Shown: positions 18,412 to 20,653 of the stretch, piece after piece
How the letters are laid out: each line of letters starts with the position of its first letter
Numbering within the stretch: the stretch's first letter is position 1
Source: a virus
Length of the DNA: 20,653 nucleotides
Reading direction: 5' to 3' (one strand)
IMG/VR virus record: IMGVR_UViG_3300028383_000163
Coordinates: 1 to 20,653 of that record
Notes under the pieces: generated by a model
The model's database searches: none
The model's input: only the letters and a program-made list of their open reading frames with translations
What the model was told of the DNA's origin: nothing
Program-made: the position numbers and the translations under genes

Positions 18412-19106
18412 CAGGTCGACCTCGGTTGAATCGTCATGGTTTTCGCGTAGTGGTAGCCGCCGCCCAGCAGCAGATCGAAGTCGGGCAGACTGATCGACAC
18501 GCCCGCAGGCGAGACCTCCGTCGTCCTCGCCCGGTGCAGCCCGGTGCCCACGTTCAGACCGTAGTCCTCAACGCCGACGTTCAGCCGGCCGAGCACCAGC
18601 ATCTCGCCCCCCGTGCGCGCGTAGCTCGCCCAGGTCAGCGCGCTGGTCGCGCTGCGCTTGATCTGCACGGCGACCAGCCACGACCGCACGGGCTTGGCCG
18701 CGTCCACCAGGCGGATCAGGTCGTCGTATGCCTCGGCGCTCTCGAGCAGCCCAGTCGTCACGATTTTGAACTGGTGCGCGTCGAGATCCGCCGCCTGCCA
18801 CGGCTCGACGACGTCGCCGCCGCTGAAGATCAGCTCGACCACCTCCTTGACGGCGGCCGGCGTGCCTTTGCGCTTGTGCAGCCGCAGCGACGCCGCGATG
18901 ATCGCGCGCTTCTGCTCGACCGACCACTCCGTATCCCAGCGATCGACGCTGAACGCCCAGGCCAGCCACGGCAGGGCGTCGGCCGGGCACGTCTCGGGAT
19001 CCCAGATCGACCGCGTCGGCACCTCGACGCCGCCGACCCGCGCGGTCGTTTGATCGAGCGCGACCTCCTGCGGCGTGGCGTTGTTCGGCAGCAGCGTGTC
19101 AGACAT
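18411..19106 (-). CDS. I: P2 gpI-like tail protein
   Basis: A 231-aa protein matching Tail_P2_I. The N-terminal PNNATPQEVALDQTTAR, then WDPETCPADALPWLAWAFSVDRWD and KRAIIAASLRLHKRKGTPAAVKEVV are its signatures. The C-terminal third is variable. gpI is a wedge protein linking the baseplate to the tail fibre H. The start overlaps the J stop by 8 nt, and the stop overlaps the H start (ATGA). Confidence 0.92.
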   Translation of the reverse strand: MSDTLLPNNATPQEVALDQTTARVGGVEVPTRSIWDPETCPADALPWLAWAFSVDRWDTEWSVEQKRAIIAASLRLHKRKGTPAAVKEVVELIFSGGDVVEPWQAADLDAHQFKIVTTGLLESAEAYDDLIRLVDAAKPVRSWLVAVQIKRSATSALTWASYARTGGEMLVLGRLNVGVEDYGLNVGTGLHRARTTEVSPAGVSISLPDFDLLLGGGYHYAKTMTIQPRST

Positions 19107-19998
19107 CGGTGCCCCCGATCGTCACGTTGATGCCGGTGCAGTGCGACGCCTCGTCGGGCGCGATCACCACGTCGGCCGTCGGCGAGGCCAGCGCGACGTT
19201 CTGCACGCCGGGCTGGTGCAGCGCGGCATACAGCCCCGACAGCGTCACGTCGCGCCCGAGGCGGTGTTGCGCGTCGATGTAGTCCTGCAGGGCCGCTTCC
19301 GCAGCGGCCTTGACGACCGTCGCGTCCGGCCCCTCGTAGAGCGTCAGCGTCGCATCGACCGCGTAATCGACGATCGTCGCCGCCTGCACCGTCACGTTGT
19401 CCGTCAGCGGCCGGATCTCGTCCGCCGACAGCACCGCGTCGACCGCCGTCAGCAGACCGGCCGACGGCGTGCCGTCGCCCTGCCGCGACAGGATCGTGAC
19501 CACGACGTCGCCGGGCGCCGGGCTCGCGACCGCGGCGTCGAGCACGTCAGGGTCCGCGCCGAGCGCGTGAAAGATATACGCGCCGGTCGGGCCGGCCGTG
19601 CTGAAACCCTCGAACGACAGCTGCACCCGGCGGCGCAGGTCGGCGTCGCTCTCGAGCGTCGGCGGCACAGGCGGGATCGCGTCTGGGTCGCCCTGGTCGA
19701 GCACTAGGCGCTCGACGTTGTAATTCGCGGCGATCTGATCGAGATCGCTGCCGGCTGCATACGCCAGCATCACGCCCTTGGTCGCCTCGTTCACGCGCTG
19801 GCGCAGCAGCGTTTCGCGATACGCGGCGACCTCGAGGATCTTGTGGGCCGGGTCAGATTCGACGAGCGCGTCGAACGTCGTGTCGCGCGCGCGCAGATCG
19901 GCCAGCATCGCCGCCAAGACCGCCTCGAAGTCGATCGCCTCGACGACGTCGGGCGCCGACAGCTGCGACAGGTCGACCGCTGTGAATGCCCCCGCCAT
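19099..19998 (-). CDS. J: P2 gpJ-like baseplate protein
   Basis: A 299-aa baseplate J family protein. It has VDLSQLSAPDVVEAIDFEAV at the start, KILEVAAYRETLLRQRVNEA (51-70), and GSDLDQIAANYNVERL. These are followed by LESDADLRRRVQLSFEGFSTAGPTGAYIFHALGAD-type sequence (125-150), which is the conserved J core, and then a beta-rich C-terminal arm. It forms the baseplate wedge with W and I. It overlaps W by one base (TGATG-type junction). Confidence 0.93.
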   Translation of the reverse strand: MAGAFTAVDLSQLSAPDVVEAIDFEAVLAAMLADLRARDTTFDALVESDPAHKILEVAAYRETLLRQRVNEATKGVMLAYAAGSDLDQIAANYNVERLVLDQGDPDAIPPVPPTLESDADLRRRVQLSFEGFSTAGPTGAYIFHALGADPDVLDAAVASPAPGDVVVTILSRQGDGTPSAGLLTAVDAVLSADEIRPLTDNVTVQAATIVDYAVDATLTLYEGPDATVVKAAAEAALQDYIDAQHRLGRDVTLSGLYAALHQPGVQNVALASPTADVVIAPDEASHCTGINVTIGGTDV

Positions 19999-20336
19999 TA
20001 TGCGACCTCGATCCCGTCCAGCGTCACCTGCTGCCCGTCGGGCAGATACTCACCCGTCAGCGACAGGACGACCCGGCCGGGCTCGGCCTCGGTCGCCTGC
20101 ACGCTCTGCACCGCGATGCGCGGCTCCCACGTCGCCAGCGCCTCGGCCGTCGCCGCATACAGATCCAGCAGCGTCGCCCGGTTCACCGGCGCGTCGACGA
20201 GCTCATACAGCCGCGAGCCGTAGTCGCGCCGCATCACGCGACTGCCGATCGGCGTCGTCAGGATGTCGCGGACCGACTGCCGCAGGTGATCGATCCCCGA
20301 CAGCCGCTTGCCCGTGGTCGCGTCGATGCCATTCAT
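19998..20336 (-). CDS. W: P2 gpW / T4 gp25-like baseplate wedge protein
   Basis: A 112-aa protein of the GPW/gp25 family. The signature runs HLRQSVRDILTTPIGSRVMR, then DYGSRLYELVDAPVN, and a WEPRI segment. gp25-like proteins nucleate sheath assembly at the baseplate and are related to the lysozyme-like gp25 family of contractile systems. The ATG at 20336 is preceded by a short non-coding spacer with a shared palindrome after the PAAR gene. Confidence 0.93.
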   Translation of the reverse strand: MNGIDATTGKRLSGIDHLRQSVRDILTTPIGSRVMRRDYGSRLYELVDAPVNRATLLDLYAATAEALATWEPRIAVQSVQATEAEPGRVVLSLTGEYLPDGQQVTLDGIEVA

Positions 20337-20364
20337 GCCGCCGACTCTGCGCGGCGCGATGCCT

Positions 20365-20386
20365 CGCCGCCATTGGCGGGTTTCCC
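20365..20386. repeat. Second copy of the late-operon palindrome element
   Basis: This 22-nt stretch differs from 15902-15923 at one position. Its core CCGCCA-T-TGGCGG is a perfect inverted repeat. It lies in the 51-bp gap between the PAAR stop and the W start, whereas the first copy lies before FI. The shared element may be a protein site or an RNA hairpin of the late transcripts. Confidence 0.55.
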
Positions 20387-20387
20387 G

Positions 20388-20653
20388 TCAGCCGCCTGCA
20401 TAGACGTCAGGCGAGCCGCCAGAGATCGCCCCGGCGTCGATCGCGTCACCGACCCGCGCCAGCGCGATCCCGTTCGCGTAGACCGTGCCGGAGCCCGCCG
20501 CGATCGGCACGACGTGCGGCACGCAGATGCTGCCCGACGGCACGGTGTGGGTCACCGAGTTGTCGCCGACGCGGCTGACCGCGATGCCGTTCGCGTAGAC
20601 GTCGCCCGAGCCCTCCGCGATCGTGCTCGAGCCGTCGCAGCCGTGCCCGGTGT
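20388..20653 (-). CDS. PAAR-domain spike tip protein (5' end beyond window)
   Basis: The last 88 residues of a PAAR protein. Seen: GHGCDGSSTIAEGSGDVYAN, then IAVSRVGD, a Cys/His-bearing SICVPHVVPI segment, and a second internal repeat AGSGTVYANGIALARVGD. The two 'GSG.VYANGIA..RVGD' repeats and the metal-binding His/Cys positions are typical of PAAR tips, which sharpen the end of the tail spike for envelope puncture. The gene continues past 20653, so its start is not visible. Its place directly before W, J and I fits the baseplate module. Confidence 0.88.
   Translation of the reverse strand, partial: TGHGCDGSSTIAEGSGDVYANGIAVSRVGDNSVTHTVPSGSICVPHVVPIAAGSGTVYANGIALARVGDAIDAGAISGGSPDVYAGG

Noticed and set aside
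20333-20401. A 22-aa frame between PAAR and W with an ATGA overlap to W
   Set aside because: Too short, starts inside the PAAR gene and consists mainly of the shared palindrome; treated as intergenic.

Overview
The window is a high-GC stretch of a P2-like (myovirus-type, contractile-tailed) temperate phage, probably of an alphaproteobacterium. The basis is the P2 tail-gene order on the minus strand, early-gene families common in alphaproteobacterial phages, and an attachment core made from the 3' half of a tRNA-Cys. The host assignment is inference from gene style and GC content only.

Layout. (1) Positions 1-3699, minus strand: a tightly coupled early/replication operon. It reads Cro-like regulator, a 48-aa Ser/Pro/Arg-rich ORF, an SSB-like protein, a RusA-like resolvase, a coiled-coil protein, a ParB-domain/MT-A70 adenine methyltransferase fusion, two unknown proteins, and the start of an SF2 helicase cut by the window edge. 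Nearly every junction is a 1-4 nt stop/start overlap. (2) Positions 3683-4312: an immunity-like region. A divergent HTH repressor gene lies between two promoters, each built as TTGACG-N-[17-bp operator]-(-10), with two further operator copies. (3) Positions 4375-9180, plus strand: a second early operon with Gp157-like, recombinase-like, NinB-like and HNH proteins, a run of small unknown genes including two membrane proteins, and finally an integrase with an internal out-of-frame deletion. (4) Positions 9181-9536: attP region with a tRNA-Cys-derived core, flanking 10-bp direct repeats (possible integrase arm sites), and the terminator of the tail operon. (5) Positions 9537-20653, minus strand: tail genes. 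In transcription order these are PAAR tip, W, J, I, H (tail fibre), DUF4376 protein, a terminator, then FI (sheath), FII (tube), E/E' (frameshift pair), T (tape measure), U, X and D.

The late gene D converges on int across attP, as in the P2 virion map. The DNA is therefore in the non-integrated (circular or virion) arrangement, or in a tandem array; it is not a simple single prophage. The leftward and rightward early operons appear to share one operator system, so both would be controlled together by the central HTH protein(s).

Several genes look damaged. The integrase lacks its core-binding domain and changes frame. NinB looks internally shortened. The tail fibre carries a 1-nt deletion inside one of its 168-bp FG-GAP-like repeats. 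These could be real decay, variation, or assembly error. No tRNA gene (beyond the att fragment), rRNA, CRISPR array or insertion sequence was seen.
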